Of a DNA stretch of 64,000 nt, positions 44,343 through 57,516 are shown piece after piece. The number at the start of each line of letters is the position of its first letter. The first letter of the stretch is position 1. The notes under the pieces were generated by a model that was not told the origin of the DNA, did not search any database, and saw nothing but the letters and a program-made list of their open reading frames with translations. The DNA comes from Mycteria americana (Eukaryota; Chordata; Aves; Ciconiiformes; Ciconiidae). The DNA is taken from positions 37,734,316-37,798,315 of the forward strand of contig NC_134372.1 in assembly GCF_035582795.1 (NCBI RefSeq), given 5' to 3'. The translations under genes were made by a program, and so were the position numbers.

Positions 44343-46269
44343 TCTCAGTAAACAGCTTGAAAATCTTTACAGAAAAGCTTTTCTTAAAAATCCTCAGTTT
44401 TCACAGGATGAAGTTTTTCTGTTAATCAGAATTTTGATTTATGTGACTGACACAGAAAGAGTCATTTAACTTTTTTTTAAATAATGACTTTTGTAAATGA
44501 CTTCATACTACTCTCTAAACATCCATTTTTCTCAAAACTATGCTTCATCCCTATAACTGCCTTAATAAAATGTCTATGTGAGAAGCAGATTGCTGGTTTT
44601 GCATTCAATAAATAAAAGACAATGAATGCATATGTCTGACTAAATCTTAGTAAACCTTGCTTAGAGTATTTTTCAATTATTTGTATACATGCAGTAAACA
44701 GAAAGAATCAATTCATTCTTGCTTGTATTTCCTGTTTATAAGCATAATTCTCCAAAACTTCAATATCTTCTGTTTTGGTCATCGCATTTCTCTGTGTTTC
44801 AGAATCCCAAACTCTTTTCCCTCATCAGAACTAATCAGAAGTACACAATGTACATTGTCAGAATGTGCAGATTTGGCAAAGAAAACATGGGTGACTCAAT
44901 TCTGCCCAGGTTCCAGCAGAAGCCAGGCAGGTTTCTGGTGAGCTTCTCAGCATCCTGCCTATAAGGCTATTGAGAAACCTGGTCTTCCAGATTCTGCAGT
45001 TCTGGGAAGCACATCATATGGACTGCAGCCCTACGGCTTGGGATGTGAAGGCCTCCAAGGTCTGGAGCAGACAACTGCTACAAAATCAGGAAGCACACAT
45101 CTGCCAAGGTCAGTAGCTCTGAAAGCCACAGATGGACTGACCTAGATCCAAGGTAACACTTTTTCATGGAGATTTTCTAGATTTGAGAGGGGTTTGCTCC
45201 TAAGTGGTACAAACCAAATTTTTAAACATCACACATCAGCACATTTAACAAAAAAGTACTTACAACAGGTTTATATAGAGTATCCTTTGAAGATAATGTT
45301 TGTTTTAATAACTATGAACAGTGTGACAGTACCGAACACTGGTGTTTGTGCTCATTTGAGGTGTCTTATACTGTACATCAGAATTAGCATCTGTGTCAGT
45401 CAAATCAACAATTATTGTAAGAAATATTCAGGTTTAGTGAGTAATAAAGAATAATATACTACCTACAAAGGCAGAAACTACCTTTAAAGTTTTAAAGTAA
45501 TTAGCTCACCTTTACCTTTGGAAAATAAAGAAGCTCTTCAGCAATACAAACCTAAACTAGTATTTTAATTCGGCTGACTTCCACTTCAAGCTCTTACATG
45601 TTAAATATATTCAAGCATATTATCGCTGGCAATTTAGAAACCAAAGCTTATGGCTGCAATCAGGGCATATGGAAAACCTATACAAGGGAATACAGAGAAA
45701 ATTTTCTTGCTTCTACAGCCCAAGGAATCAGTAAGGAATGATGCCTCCATGAAAGATTCCATCATCTTCCTTCATGTTATACTAAGGCGTGGCCAGACAA
45801 GCTGAAGGCAGTCAGTTTACTTCTTATTTAATTCTACTGTAAATAATTCTAGGTGAAAGACTGCCCAGGCAGCAGATTGCCTGCTTTCCTTATAATGCAG
45901 TTTTAATATTTGATTTTGTCCTGCTTCCACAACCCTTTCTTAGAACAGCTGCTGACTCACATATGTGTGGAATATTTAAAACGCTGCAGGGTCAGCTCAG
46001 ATTTTCTCACTGTACTTTGACCTAAGCAACAGTAAATGACAAAAGTAAAAAAGGAGCAAGCACTACTTTTTATCCCAGTCTCACCTTTCCTTTCCCAGCT
46101 CCAGTCTTTTGATCACCTTCCTCTGTAGCATTCTGTGCAATCTGGCCTCCATTTACTCTTCTGTCTCTCTTTTCGTCTCAATTTATGAAACAGCAGCCTA
46201 AAAGGGTAATGGACAGTGAGTTTAAGTGGGTTAACTTAAACGTTTTTAACATGCATCTTCTATTCCACG

Positions 46270-46368
46270 GTGTCCTGGTTTCAGCTGGGATAGAGTTCAT
46301 TTTCTTCCTAGTAGCTGGTATAGTGCTGTGTTTGGGATTTAGTACGAGAATAATGTCGATAACGGGCT
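46270..46368 (+). mobile_element. LTR fragment, same family as the LTR at 2406-3005
   Basis: Begins TGTCCTGGTTTCAGCTGGG and follows the first 100 bases of the minus-strand LTR at 2406-3005 (GATAGAGTT, CTTCCTAGTAGCTGGTATAG, GAGAATAATG). Only the 5' end of the U3 region remains. Confidence 0.85.
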
Positions 46369-48625
46369 CTTAATTAAATAAATAATTAGAACGAATATTG
46401 TTCTATACCATTTAAAGTAGATTCTCTTCCATATGCTAGAGCAAAATTTAATAGTTGGAATGCCATAAATACTTCTGTTAATGATGAAAAAAAGAAAAAA
46501 ACCAAACCTAGTGCACTTCTTGGACCTGTGTCATTTCCAAAGACAAGTAAAAAAATAGCAATAGTTTATCTTTGTTACTAAAGAAAGCAGACACTCAATA
46601 CACAGGAGAGAACTGCTAGGTTAATGCATTTGATTTTTACATGGTAGTATCTTTTAAGAGAGCCACACTTCAAATTTATCAAATTCAAAGGATATGGAAG
46701 AGTTTGTTTGGGGTTGTTTTGGGGTTTTTTTTAAGCAAAAATTAACTTTGGTGGACAACAAGGGTATACAAGAGTTTTAATACTTCTAAATTAACACTTT
46801 TAGAAAAGTGAGAGTATCTAATTTTATTATATAAAACAATACTATTGGCAACTACAATAGCTTTACTTTAACTTAAAGAGCTATTTCTAAATTGTCTACT
46901 TCCTGTTATTCATAGTTCAGTGATTTACTTGGGAGCTGTGGAACATGTGTTTCAAACCAAGCAATGTTCAGCTGCAAATACAGCTAATGAAGAAGCATAA
47001 TCCTCACCTTCTCTTACCAGAAGTGCTTAACCTGCTCAGCTAGGCTCAATACAATGGTTCTAGATTGTTAATACAGTTGTTCCGTTCAAATTAATCCCTA
47101 GTTTGAATCTGAAATATGGTAAGAAAGTCCTCAAGAAGGGACAATATAGTCAACATTTGTCATGAATCAAACCAACAAATAAGTGACTAAGTGCTTCATC
47201 CTGTAGAAATTTAACAATACAGTAAATACGATTATAGAAGAATATGATGATATATTACAATTCCAAAAGAAAAAACAGGAAGTTGTTTTAATCCATAGTC
47301 CACCCCTCACTTTATATATGTGCTAATAATTCAGAGTTCATGTTTTATTGGCTTTGCTGTGCTCCAGCTCATTACACACAGCTGCTGCATATGGGCACAA
47401 ATACATTACCCAGAAAGAGAACGAACAATCCAAGGTATAAGATTTTAGCCAAAAAAACCAAAGGCATTCATGCTCTAGTTCTTGATAAAGCAAAAGCAAA
47501 AACATTTATTGCAGATGTTTAAAAAAATAAAGGCATCAAAGCATATAAAGCAATAAAAATCACATTAATGGCTTCAGCCAGGTTAAAGTAACTGTTGGCA
47601 CTTCTGTAGCAAAGCAAATCCATGAGTGATGACAATCCAAAAGTAGGAACTATATGCACATATATATATATTAATTTCACGGGATCTTCCCATGGGCTGA
47701 AAGTCACACATGAACTCAAGTACTCTGCAGGTGTTGGACGTAAGCCCTGATTCAGCTCCTACTGAAATCTGTAAGATACTATCATCGACTTCACAGCTTC
47801 ACTATCAGACTTTAAATATATATATAGCATAAGAAAACATTTGAGTGTGCTCCTCAGATTTGATGGCACTACATGGATTATATTCCTGCAAAACATTTGC
47901 TGTTTATTCTTTGAAATAAAATGTAACCAAAAAGTCTATATACAAAAATGTAATGAATAATATTTTTCCTTTTTTCACTCCTGTCTTTTACAACCTGAGA
48001 TTTCCTCACACCTGACCCACATGTCAACGTCATTCCATTTCCAAATCTATTCTACCGTATTTTTATATTATTGTGTACAAATCTTTGTAAACCTATGACC
48101 CAGACTGGGCACAATGTTTCTCAAGACTGTATTTATTTATTTAGAGCCCACTACTGAGGCACCCATCCAGACTGTTGCATTGCAAATAATCTTTATTAGC
48201 CTTAGTGTGTTCGTTTATAGAATAATGGAAATTAAAGAGGAAATTTCTTTGGTTTCAGTAAGCTTTGGAATAGGCACGATGTGATCATATAATAACTAAT
48301 TAGATGGTTAAAATTCATTGTTAATAATTTAAGATTACATATTTCATTTTCACTGTTAATGTAAGTTTTTCTTAATTTCTCTCACATCAAACACTGGATT
48401 CAGTTTTCTTTTTTTTTTAAATATTGCTTTTTAAAAAGTGTCTTACTTCAGTTTCTGTAAGGTGGAAAAATCTTGCAATGCTTATTTTGAAGGCACTGCA
48501 ATGTTTGCTAATTTTCTTTTAAATTACAATAGCAATGTTTATGCTGTTAATTTTTACTAAAATTTTAATTTAGGCCAGAGATGAATAAGCAAGGATTTCA
48601 TCAAGCAAGGAATTCCAGAATATCT

Positions 48626-48695
48626 TCCAATCAGACTCTACTAAACATAGAACTCTACTAAACATAGAATCCAATCAAACTCTACTAAACATAGA
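48626..48695. repeat. Short repeat: three copies of a 17-bp unit
   Basis: ACTCTACTAAACATAGA occurs at 48635-48651, 48652-48668 and 48679-48695; a CCAATCA word precedes the first and third copies, suggesting stepwise slippage duplication. Confidence 0.85.
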
Positions 48696-50552
48696 GTTTG
48701 CAGAGTGTTGTCATAGCTGTAGGTATTTTATTTTACTTTATTTACAATTGCTTGAGGAAGGAGATGTTTTGTTCATTAGCTTATTCATGCATTGCCATTC
48801 TTCTGTTAGTACTATAATAGGGTGTCATTTTAAGGATGATTATGAGGTTAATGTAAGCATTACTGAAAGAGACACACTATTTATAGTGATTAAAACCTTG
48901 TGGAAAAAACTCAAGAAACATTTCTTGAGCCCTCTAGTGTTTGAAATTAAGTCTTGAAGGGCTTGGGAAGGAACCTGCTTATCAAAATTAATATCCTTGA
49001 GATTTTTACATATCTCAAATAGTACTGATAACTTTTCCTGTCACTACTGAATTACTAATGTACAAATAGTGCATTATTACTCGCAACCCAACTGATATTG
49101 AGCACCTTTCACAGCTGACAAATGCATTCTTAAAGAATACAGAGTATTCCCCTCCAAAATATTATTTTTCTCCAGTCATTACAAAAATGTTATTATTTTA
49201 GTGCCAGAGTGAACTATTTTTCATCCATTTAAAAAAATAAATTCTGCTAGAAGACTTTAGGCATTAATTTTTAGATTAATTTCACTAAATTACATAGTTG
49301 TAATAAAAAAAGAATGAATTACAGTAACAAACAGAGTAACAAAATGTTTCCTTTAGGGAACTGTCGTCTTTCCTAAAACATTAGCCTGACTATTACATGC
49401 ATGATCAGAACCTGAATTTTCAAATGGAGTAGCTCATGGAGTGGATCACACAGACATTTCATAAACATAAAACCTTAACCAATGGAATGTAACAGAAATG
49501 GACATACGCTCAAGTATGAACATTTCTAGTTTTCCAGTCTCAAAAATCCCCATGTTACTACTTTCATGAAGGGTCTCGGTTCATACATCAACTATCCTCT
49601 TCTTCATGCTTAGTCTTTCCATTTTCTGCCCTGTATCTTGTCTGTAATTTTTACCTCCTTATTCACCCCAACAGCCTTTACACCAACGGTATATATAATA
49701 ACTGCTAGTACCAAACATTGTGAGCATTCAGCAAAAACTACTTGACTTGCTAACAACAATACAAGACAGGCAAAATCTAGCTGTTAAACCCTGAGTATTA
49801 TTTAGGTGAGCTCAGTATACTACACCAGTCTAAGCTTATGAGATAACATCCAATCTCATGTTATTTAGCAAGGTTTGATGTGACTGATAACGGGAAGAAT
49901 TAATACTATTAGTGTATCAGATTAGGTAAGATGCAGTATTTCTAGAACAACGTACATCATGTTAATAAACAGCTTGAGATGGTTGGGTATCTTAAAAGAT
50001 GCTATAAAAATACTAGAATTGATGCCACATCAATTGTGTTTAAATCAAACTTGCCTTTCAATGACATGAATTTTAACTCCTATTGAATTTGCTGATACTC
50101 AGATCTGTGAAACTTGACCTGATGCCTCAGGTAGAACAAAATCATAGCCACAAAATGCTGTATAAAACTTAACTACCAGAACAGAATCCTATTCTTTGTC
50201 TTTTAAGCCCTCATTGGCCAAGCAACAAAGTCTAAGTTTTCAAACATCATTCAACTTAAGGGCATTCAATAGCCCAGTTTGCACTGGAAAATTATGTTTG
50301 TGGAAGTACCTCAAAACAGGATATAACAAAATAAGGCTCTTATTTTGCAAAAAAAACCCCAATTTTTTAAAATTATACAGTATACATTTATATAAAAAAT
50401 ATATTTATACTGTATAGAGAGATTAGCAACATATAACATTTTCTATTCCACACACAGTATGTTTCTTATGTAATGTAGTTAACATAATTACATAGCACTT
50501 ATATTACCTATGATATATAAAATATACTAGGTTGCAGTCTAAGAGATGCACA

Positions 50553-50579
50553 GTTATCAGAAAAGTCTTTTCTGATAAC
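50553..50579. repeat. Perfect 27-bp palindrome
   Basis: Arms GTTATCAGAAAAG and CTTTTCTGATAAC (13 bases each) are exact reverse complements around a single T. No T-run or gene context supports a functional terminator or RNA. Confidence 0.9.
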
Positions 50580-52528
50580 AGAAAAAAATAGAAAAAAGTC
50601 TTTTTAAAGCATTTCTTTTCTGTTTACCATTCTTCATCGATATAAATGACACACAAGACTCTGTGGACATATCAAATGTGTATAAAACTTTCAGGAATCC
50701 GTATTTCTGCATCATAATTAAAAGTCCTGAACACTATAAAGCAACTCAACCGGTATCGAAAAACCGCTATCTATTCTATTACGTTTTTACATTAAGAGCT
50801 GTCCAGTTTGCAGAGGTAATGATACATACCTCTAAGCAGATGAAAAAGAAACTAGGCAGCTGACTAGCCAAAAATGAAATACAACCTCAAACACTGTGCT
50901 ACATGCCTCCAGATTTTTTTTAATGAACCAAACTCTCCTTGTTTCCTGAATCTCCTATTGTGATTGACAAGAACTACAATGATACCTTCTCAAAACATAA
51001 AAACTCATCAACTGCCAGCTCACTGCTAACAAAATCATTTAAAACAACTTATTAAGACATAACCTTTAAATGTGTGAGCAAACAATATGCAAACATGCAA
51101 CACAAATATCTATAAAGCTAGATGAAGTATTAGGATTACTGCAGCTTTCTCTGACTGAAGCAAAGCATATGGTGGTATAATGGAGCATGAATTTACAGCA
51201 ACAGAGATGTACGATATAGATTAAAGCTTCATCTGTGAGAACATACTGCACAGCAAAAAAACCCAACAATTTTTGTGTTTTCTGGTTTATGGCATGATGA
51301 GCAACAAATACTCTTTTGTAGAACTAGGGCTCCCTCTGCTGCTAACATGGAAGTAAAAACCAAAACCTTCCTTCAAATCCACTGAAAACGTGCTCCTGAA
51401 ATAGACCCTGATTTATAATTTATCAAGGTATAAACATGTTTCTCAGGCTATCTGGATGGATGCAAGGTTTTCAGGTAGGACTGATAAGTTCCTGTTATCC
51501 ATTTGGAGCATACAGCATGGAAAGCTCCAAAGAAAACTAATTCTACTCCACTAATTGTGTCTGCATTCACTGCAGTTCTTAATTAAAAGTATTAATGAAA
51601 CAAGCACTTGATATTTTTTGTTACTTTTAAAAACTAGACCAGAAATATTTGGCAATATATCTTTATAGAAACCTCTATTTTTAGGAAGTTGTGGCTTATT
51701 TATCCAGGTAGGACAACTTTTGGTGTTCAAGTCATTTCTTTGGTTAAATTAAATCTTAAAGTACGAGTGAAAAACATACAGCCTTTAATAAGACTGTGTA
51801 ACTGACCAACATTAAAAGCCAAAATTTGAGATGTCAAAGTTACTCACTTAACGTGATTGAAGCTATCAAGTGCCTGTGTTGACAATAGTCACTTTAAATG
51901 GATATTACAATGGCTTTGTACCAAGTCTGATCAAGGCCAGTACCTTTTGTCAGCTTTCTACACTCTTAGATTCCAGAGACAGGGCCAGATCTCATAGCTG
52001 AGGGGCAGGAAGCCATATCATTTCACACTTTAGTCCCAATTGCCAACTGTGGATTGAACTTGGAAGCGGTGGTCACAGCACAGTAAGTTATTTCTTGGGG
52101 AGTCACAGCTGAACAGAGCTTGGGGAAGTATCAGTCAATGTTGCATGTGCAGGAAGCTTAACCAAATCCTGCCTTCCCCCTCCTCCCTTTTTTTTTTGGA
52201 GGAAATCGGAGGACCTATAGGAGACACAGCCAAAGTGCAATCAATCCCAGGTCAGTGGCTATGATAACTGTAGTAGACTTCAATGACAGAGACAAATGGA
52301 CATACCAAACCAATGCTGTTTCTGTCAGCCTAGTAGCAGCTTACCTGGCATACCCTAACCATACTGCACCGTGCCCTCACAGAAATGGAGCTAGAGAACA
52401 AGCAGGCCTGACCTATCCTGATTTGGGCTCCTTGTGTCTGCAGCTCTCCAAAAAGGGGCTGTAATTTCCCCCACTTTCTCCTCACAGCATCACTGCTGCT
52501 ACAGCTACGATCACTGTTATCCCACAAG

Positions 52529-53102
52529 TGTGAGGTTGTCTATCCGGTGTGCAAGACACCAACATACACACAGGGCAGAGGTATTTTATTTCCTGTCTGC
52601 GCAGAGATGGGTGCTAGGTGGTAGCTCCACAAAGCTAGCACAAAGTTCGGTCATACAGATACAGTATTTATACAGTCTAGTTATGCATATGCATAAGTAA
52701 TTACACAAAGCCGTTTTCTATTGGTCTACATTTCTCTTATTTCAACTTAAAGCTACAGTGCTGCTTTAATATTCTGCGCACGCTCAGAGGTGAGGGGTCT
52801 CTGCTTGGGCCGGGGTCTCCAGCTCGAGGGGTCTGACTTTTAGTATTATAATGAGGATGGTTCGCGTGAGGGTGCTTCTTATCACACTTCTACTAGTTGT
52901 TTCAGATGGTTCCCAAAACATCTTAATTAGCTTACATATTCTTCCAGGATGTGCTTCTCTCCCAAGGACAGTAATTCTTGTTCAGACGTTCCGCTTTCCA
53001 GCCTGAATCCCCCTTATCAGCTTTACGTAAGCCTTGGCCTTCCACCAGCTCCTGTTAGACTACGCTGTTAGACTACAACTGCGCTAGAGAAATGAAACTG
53101 CA
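52529..53102 (-). mobile_element. Solo LTR of an avian endogenous retrovirus, upstream of PDCD5
   Basis: On the minus strand the order expected of an LTR is visible: U3, a TATAAATA box (52672-52665), an AATAAA signal (52590-52585), and a short U5 with TTGGTGTCTTGCACACC ending in CTCACA (52529). The ends read TG...CA. The compact R-U5 resembles alpharetrovirus/ERVK-type LTRs. The right boundary is the least certain point; flanking hexamers CACAAG and CGCAGG match at four of six positions, so a target duplication is not proven. No gag, pol or env remains. It ends about 380 bases before the PDCD5 ATG, pointing away from the gene. Confidence 0.65.
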
Positions 53103-53259
53103 CGCAGGCTCACCGACCTGACAGCCCGGGAAATTGCAAGGAGGAGGCAAGCTCATGGACCAGAAGTCTGGGCAACGCTATGAACTACTGCATGGAGCAG
53201 GGCTGAAGGGAACTGGGGATGAAGGTGGAGGCACCCAAGCCCCAGAGGAGGACTGATAC

Positions 53260-53960
53260 CCACCGGCACTCTCCCTCGGCCCGCCCCTACGGCCTAGGCC
53301 GGGCAGGCGGCGGGCGCCTCGAGCGGGAAGCGGCTGCGCCATGAGGCCAGGCCAGGCCAGGCCCAGAGCCGCCGCGCTCACCCGCTCGGCAGCGCCTTCG
53401 ACGGTGGATTCGTAGCGCCTGGCGTGGCGGCGCAGGCGCAGTGCGGTGCGGGGCACTGCGGCTGCGCGACCGCCCCGCAGGCATGGCGGACGAGGAGCTG
53501 GAGGCGCTGCGGCAGCAGCGGCTGGCCGAGCTGCAGGCCAAGCACGGGGTAAGGCGCGGGGCCGCCCGCCCCGCCGCCGCCCCGGCAGTGCCCCCGCCCC
53601 CTGCCGCCGGGCTGGGGGGAGGCGGGCGCTCGCCGGCTGCGGCAGGGCATGTCCTTCCGCCCCAGCCTCCCTCGGACGTGTGTGGCGGCCGCCTCTCAGG
53701 AGCGCAGGAGGGGGAACGGGGGAGAGGAGAGGGCGCGCCTTGAGGAGGTCGCTGAGTGAATAAAGGCTTCGGCTGGAGGCCGGGGGTGAAGGGGGAAGCG
53801 GCCCTGCCGTGCCCGGGGCTTTGGCTGGAAGCGTCGCCGACTGCGGCCTCGGTTACTGGCGCCCGGCGCGGGGGGGGTGGGTGGGTGGGGGGGGGTGAGG
53901 ACCGGCCGGGCCCCCACGGCCACCTCCTCTCCTGCTGCAGGAGAAGTCATCGCCTTCAGG
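53260..53960. promoter_or_regulatory. CpG island promoter of PDCD5
   Basis: A GC- and CpG-rich block surrounding exon 1 of PDCD5, with G/C runs and no TATA box near the likely start (about 53400-53480). The short ORFs on both strands are by-products of the composition. Confidence 0.8.
53483..53548 (+). CDS. PDCD5: PDCD5 exon 1 (coding part)
   Basis: Encodes residues 1-22, an acidic/basic N-terminal helix ([15 protein letters not shown]). Donor GGG|GTAAGG, phase 0. Confidence 0.97.
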
Positions 53961-56900
53961 GCGCTTTGGGCCTGTCTCCTTCTGCCTGCCTTGGGTGCTC
54001 TGGCGGCTGCCTTGGGAGGTTCAGCACATAAGATTTCCTTCCCCCGACCTTTTTCCGTGCCAGTCACAATTTTATGGATTCCCATCATCAGTCATTTCCG
54101 TCATCTCTGTTTTCAGAGCTGAAGTGTATCAGTCTTTCCGTTGTTCTTGTGAAGGGGTCTTACATATCTATGATCAGCCTCATTTCCTCTCTCTGTATGG
54201 TTTCCAGTTCTGCTGTCACACTTTGAAATGTTACCTATAAAATTTGAGGTGCAGATTCAACATAAAGTTCTTTTTTTTTCCTCTTTTTTTGTTATTTGCT
54301 TCTGAATAGTCATCTCAGCTGCCTATATTAGTCCCAAAATACCATGCTAGGATTGTGGTTTCTTCTGTATTGGTAAATACAAAGCGTTACATTTAATTCC
54401 ATTTGTCCTTAGCTTACATTAATGGGTTTAAAAGGATTTGTCTGTATTCTGGACTTTGGCAAAGTTTATTATCTTAGACCTAACAGAAAGGCCTTTTAAT
54501 GTCCAAACCTACAACAATCTGTGGATAGATCCAGTAACGCTAGTCACCATACTGGTTTGCATTACTGCTTTGTGAGGAAAGCATAGTATGGCATATTTAT
54601 TTGCTAGGGCAGCAGATTCTTATTTTCAGGATCTCATCCGTGGTCAGGCAGGTTTAGCAGGCGGGTTTAGCAGGCAGGTTTAGCTTACATTGACTCTGCT
54701 GGAATATTTAAACTTACTGTCCTGTGTGGAACATTTTTGGATGATCATATTTATTCTGATCTCATTCTTTAGGATCCTTCTGGTGATCCATCGCAACAGG
54801 AAGCAAAACAGAGGTATAAATGAGAACTGTTGACTTTTGGTCTTAAATCGTTTTGAACCTTTTACTTCTTTTTCTGAGTATTTAATTTCTTTGGAATACT
54901 CACCTGAATTTTTTTTGTTGTTGGAAGAACCACCAACAAAGAAGCTGAAACGTCGAAGACTTAATCCAAGGATAGCTAAAATCTAATTTTTATCCACACT
55001 GGGATCAGTGTGGCTCCCAGGCCATGACTATATTGGATGATCTACATACAACAGATCTGTCGGGCAGCCTGAACCCTGACTGGGGTGGGAGGGCGTGGAG
55101 GAAAACAGCAGTAGCAGCTCATTTTTACTTTGGGACTCAGTTGAGTGCAATAACTTCATGACCCTTAGTGATATAATAGGATGTTTTTGGGAAGCATCAT
55201 CATTCCCACTGTCATCTGCTTCTGGAACTCACAAACCTTGGCTTTTCAGGGTTAGTGAGAGTTGGTCATAAGAAAATCTTGAAGGCTAGCAGAACTCTTC
55301 CCAAACTGGAGTTTTGTCTGAGTGATGAGTTTGGGGTTGGCTCTGTTAGTGCAATGGGAACATGCTTTCCTAGTTGAGCTGATTTTCTGGGACATCTATC
55401 GCAGTTAAAAATATGAAACAAAATTACTCATATCAGAGCTTAGTGCAGAAACAGCATTTGGTATTTGCACTAAGTAGAAAATTGAAAATAAATGTTTAAA
55501 GAGCTAGACTTTGCACAGAGTCAAAGTTTGTATTAACTGAAATGCATAAACTAAAATTCCAGTTTTGCAAATACTTAGTCAAATATTGTAAGTATATGAA
55601 GACTTACTGAAAAATTCTAAATAAATAATGAGGTTTGGTTCTGGCTTGCAATTGCATGGACTGTTCCTTATGCCTGCTCTACCATACACTGCCTTTGGTG
55701 GAATTCCCCATGGAACTGAATGCAGAATCTTTACAGCGGGTAGCATGGCTTTTGTCTTTAAGATGTAATAATAAACAGTAATAAGGTGTAAGTAGTAAAC
55801 ACCATCTTGATTTCTTGGAAGATGTTGTCAGCTATGTAACTTTGTCAATGTACGTAGAGCTACTCATGACAGAAAATGCTATAAAAGAAATGTAAATGTA
55901 AGGTTTGAAGGGACCTCAAAAAGTCACTTACATGAATCAAAAATGTACTATAGTTTGTTGTTCTGTTGCTGCATGTTATTTTAGGTATTTGAAATCCCAC
56001 TTCTAATGCATGGTTAATTTTCCATTACAGGGAAGCAGAGATAAGAAATACTATTTTAGCTCAAGTTCTTGATCAAGCAGCTCGTGCAAGATGTAAGTAT
56101 CCAAGTAACTTTCTAATAAAAAATTCTCATCTAGTGTACTTCAGTGCTGCTCAAATCAAGCACATACGTGCTTGTATAGAGGCCAGACAAGAAAAATGTT
56201 GTTGATGGGAAGATAAAACTATTGCAGCTTTTCAGTTGGTGGTATCGGTGATTGGAGGGGAGGGGTTAACTGACATCTGAATGACGCTAATAAAAAAATT
56301 TTTTTAATTAATAGTAGGAATTGTAGTGAGTCAAAATTAGTTAATCTAGTTAGGAACAAATATAACTATCTTGTATCTTTATTTTATATAAATGAAAATG
56401 CCTTTTTCAATTTATTTCATGACTGTAGCATGAAGAAGACAGTTTCATAGGGACATTTGTCACTTTTTAGTTAGTAGTATTTAAAGGTATTTGAGTATGT
56501 TTTTAAACAAAATGAACAGAGCCTGTTTTTGTTGCAGTAAGCAATTTAGCACTTGTGAAACCAGACAAAGCAAAAGCAGTAGAGAATTATCTTATACAGA
56601 TGGCAAGATTTGGACAGTTAGCTGGAAAGGTGAGTTACATTTTTTTAATCCTTTCTTGCATATACTTACTTTCAAACCTAATTCACTCTAAAAAAAAAAA
56701 AGAATGTTTTTAATATCTGTTCATTAAATAACTGAAAAAGGTAATTGAGAGCTTCTAAATACTATTGTATAATTCCATCGAACACCTTTTATAAGAAGGG
56801 AAAGTGTGATTCAGTTTGATACTAAGCATCTCTTAGAATTTGTTTATATGGCTTTTCTTTTGCTTTTCTAGGTATCGGAACAAGGTTTGATAGAAATACT

Positions 56901-57391
56901 TGAAAAAGTGAGTCAGCAAACAGAAAAGAAAACAACAGTAAAGGTAAGTTTCATTTCCTAAATGCCAGTTTAATTTGTTATAAAATAGAGCATAAAAATT
57001 GCATGTATTGGACCATTTTAGTTCAGGGTGGAACTTAACTTTGTGTTTATCGCCTCTCTTGCCTACACTGTTAAGTACTGGGACTAAATCATAGCAGTCC
57101 TTATCACTAGTATAATTTGCAGATACTGGTACTGGGATGCGAGTGTTCTGTTGTGAGACAGACTACCCTGTGTCTGTCCTGTACCATTATGCCAGCTGGG
57201 GACTTGAAGGTGTGGGTTGTGATGGGGTGAATGTTCTGCTCCCATGTAATGTATTCATTGTCAAATGCGTTGAGTTTGAAAGGCTTGCTCGATATTGGAT
57301 TTACTGTGACCCTTCTATTTTCACTTCATGTATTTCATTTTAGTTCAACAGAAGGAAAGTATTGGATTCTGATGAAGAGGATGATTATTAA
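53483..57391 (+). CDS. PDCD5: PDCD5, programmed cell death protein 5
   Basis: Small conserved eukaryotic/archaeal protein; in vertebrates it is cytosolic and nuclear, linked to apoptosis, to the TIP60/p53 response and to the CCT chaperonin. Seen: six exons (53483-53548, 54773-54813, 56031-56092, 56538-56629, 56872-56943, 57344-57391), all GT-AG and in phase, giving 126 residues against 125 in human. The N terminus [20 protein letters not shown], the helical core ([47 protein letters not shown]) and the acidic C terminus ([15 protein letters not shown]) match the family closely. The start is the first ATG of the conserved N terminus. No defect is visible. Confidence 0.98.
54647..54684. repeat. 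Three-copy 14-bp tandem repeat in PDCD5 intron 1
   Basis: GGCAGGTTTAGCAG-like units repeated about 2.7 times with one substitution. Confidence 0.85.
54773..54813 (+). CDS. PDCD5: PDCD5 exon 2
   Basis: 41 nt encoding [13 protein letters not shown] plus two bases of an Arg codon. Acceptor TTTAG|GA, donor AG|GTATAA. Too short to appear as an ORF; recognised from the family sequence. Confidence 0.95.
56031..56092 (+). CDS. PDCD5: PDCD5 exon 3
   Basis: Encodes [20 protein letters not shown] and R. Acceptor TTACAG|GG, donor AGAT|GTAAGT; the Leu codon that follows is split with exon 4. Confidence 0.96.
56538..56629 (+). CDS. PDCD5: PDCD5 exon 4
   Basis: Encodes [19 protein letters not shown] and [12 protein letters not shown], the core of the helical bundle. 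Acceptor TTGCAG|TA, donor AAG|GTGAGT. Confidence 0.97.
56872..56943 (+). CDS. PDCD5: PDCD5 exon 5
   Basis: 24 codons, [19 protein letters not shown] then KTTVK. Acceptor TTCTAG|GT, donor AAG|GTAAGT. Confidence 0.97.
57344..57391 (+). CDS. PDCD5: PDCD5 exon 6 (coding part)
   Basis: [15 protein letters not shown] and stop TAA. The acidic tail contains a casein-kinase-2-like SDEE site, the same context as the known phosphoserine of the human protein. Acceptor TTTTAG|TT. Confidence 0.97.
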   Translation, partial: FNRRKVLDSDEEDDY

Positions 57392-57516
57392 TACTACTGT
57401 AAGACTGTCTGCCAAACAAAAGGCCTGGAAAAAGGCAAGATACTGTTACCACGCAGAATGCAAGATCTGAAAATGTTTACGCTTCTTTACTTTTTCTTTT
57501 CTTTTTTTTTTTTTTT

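Larger units (their letters stand above)
39901..46265. other. Intergenic AT-rich DNA
   Basis: Upstream of the cadherin and far upstream of PDCD5, which are divergently transcribed. I see no gene, RNA gene or recognisable mobile element in this stretch, only homopolymer runs and the small AT-rich repeats listed separately. The open frames are short and lack features of real exons. Confidence 0.55.
46376..52528. other. Intergenic AT-rich DNA upstream of PDCD5
   Basis: No supported gene. Contains the short tandem repeat at 48626-48695 and the palindrome at 50553-50579, a loose AT hairpin around 50374-50417, and otherwise unremarkable sequence. The stretch 51960-52250 is slightly GC-richer, but I could not assign it to any gene or repeat family. 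Confidence 0.5.

Noticed and set aside
53178-54240. Several ORFs of 80-130 codons on both strands around PDCD5 exon 1
   Set aside because: Composition artefacts of the CpG island; only the 22-codon [11 protein letters not shown] exon matches a family.
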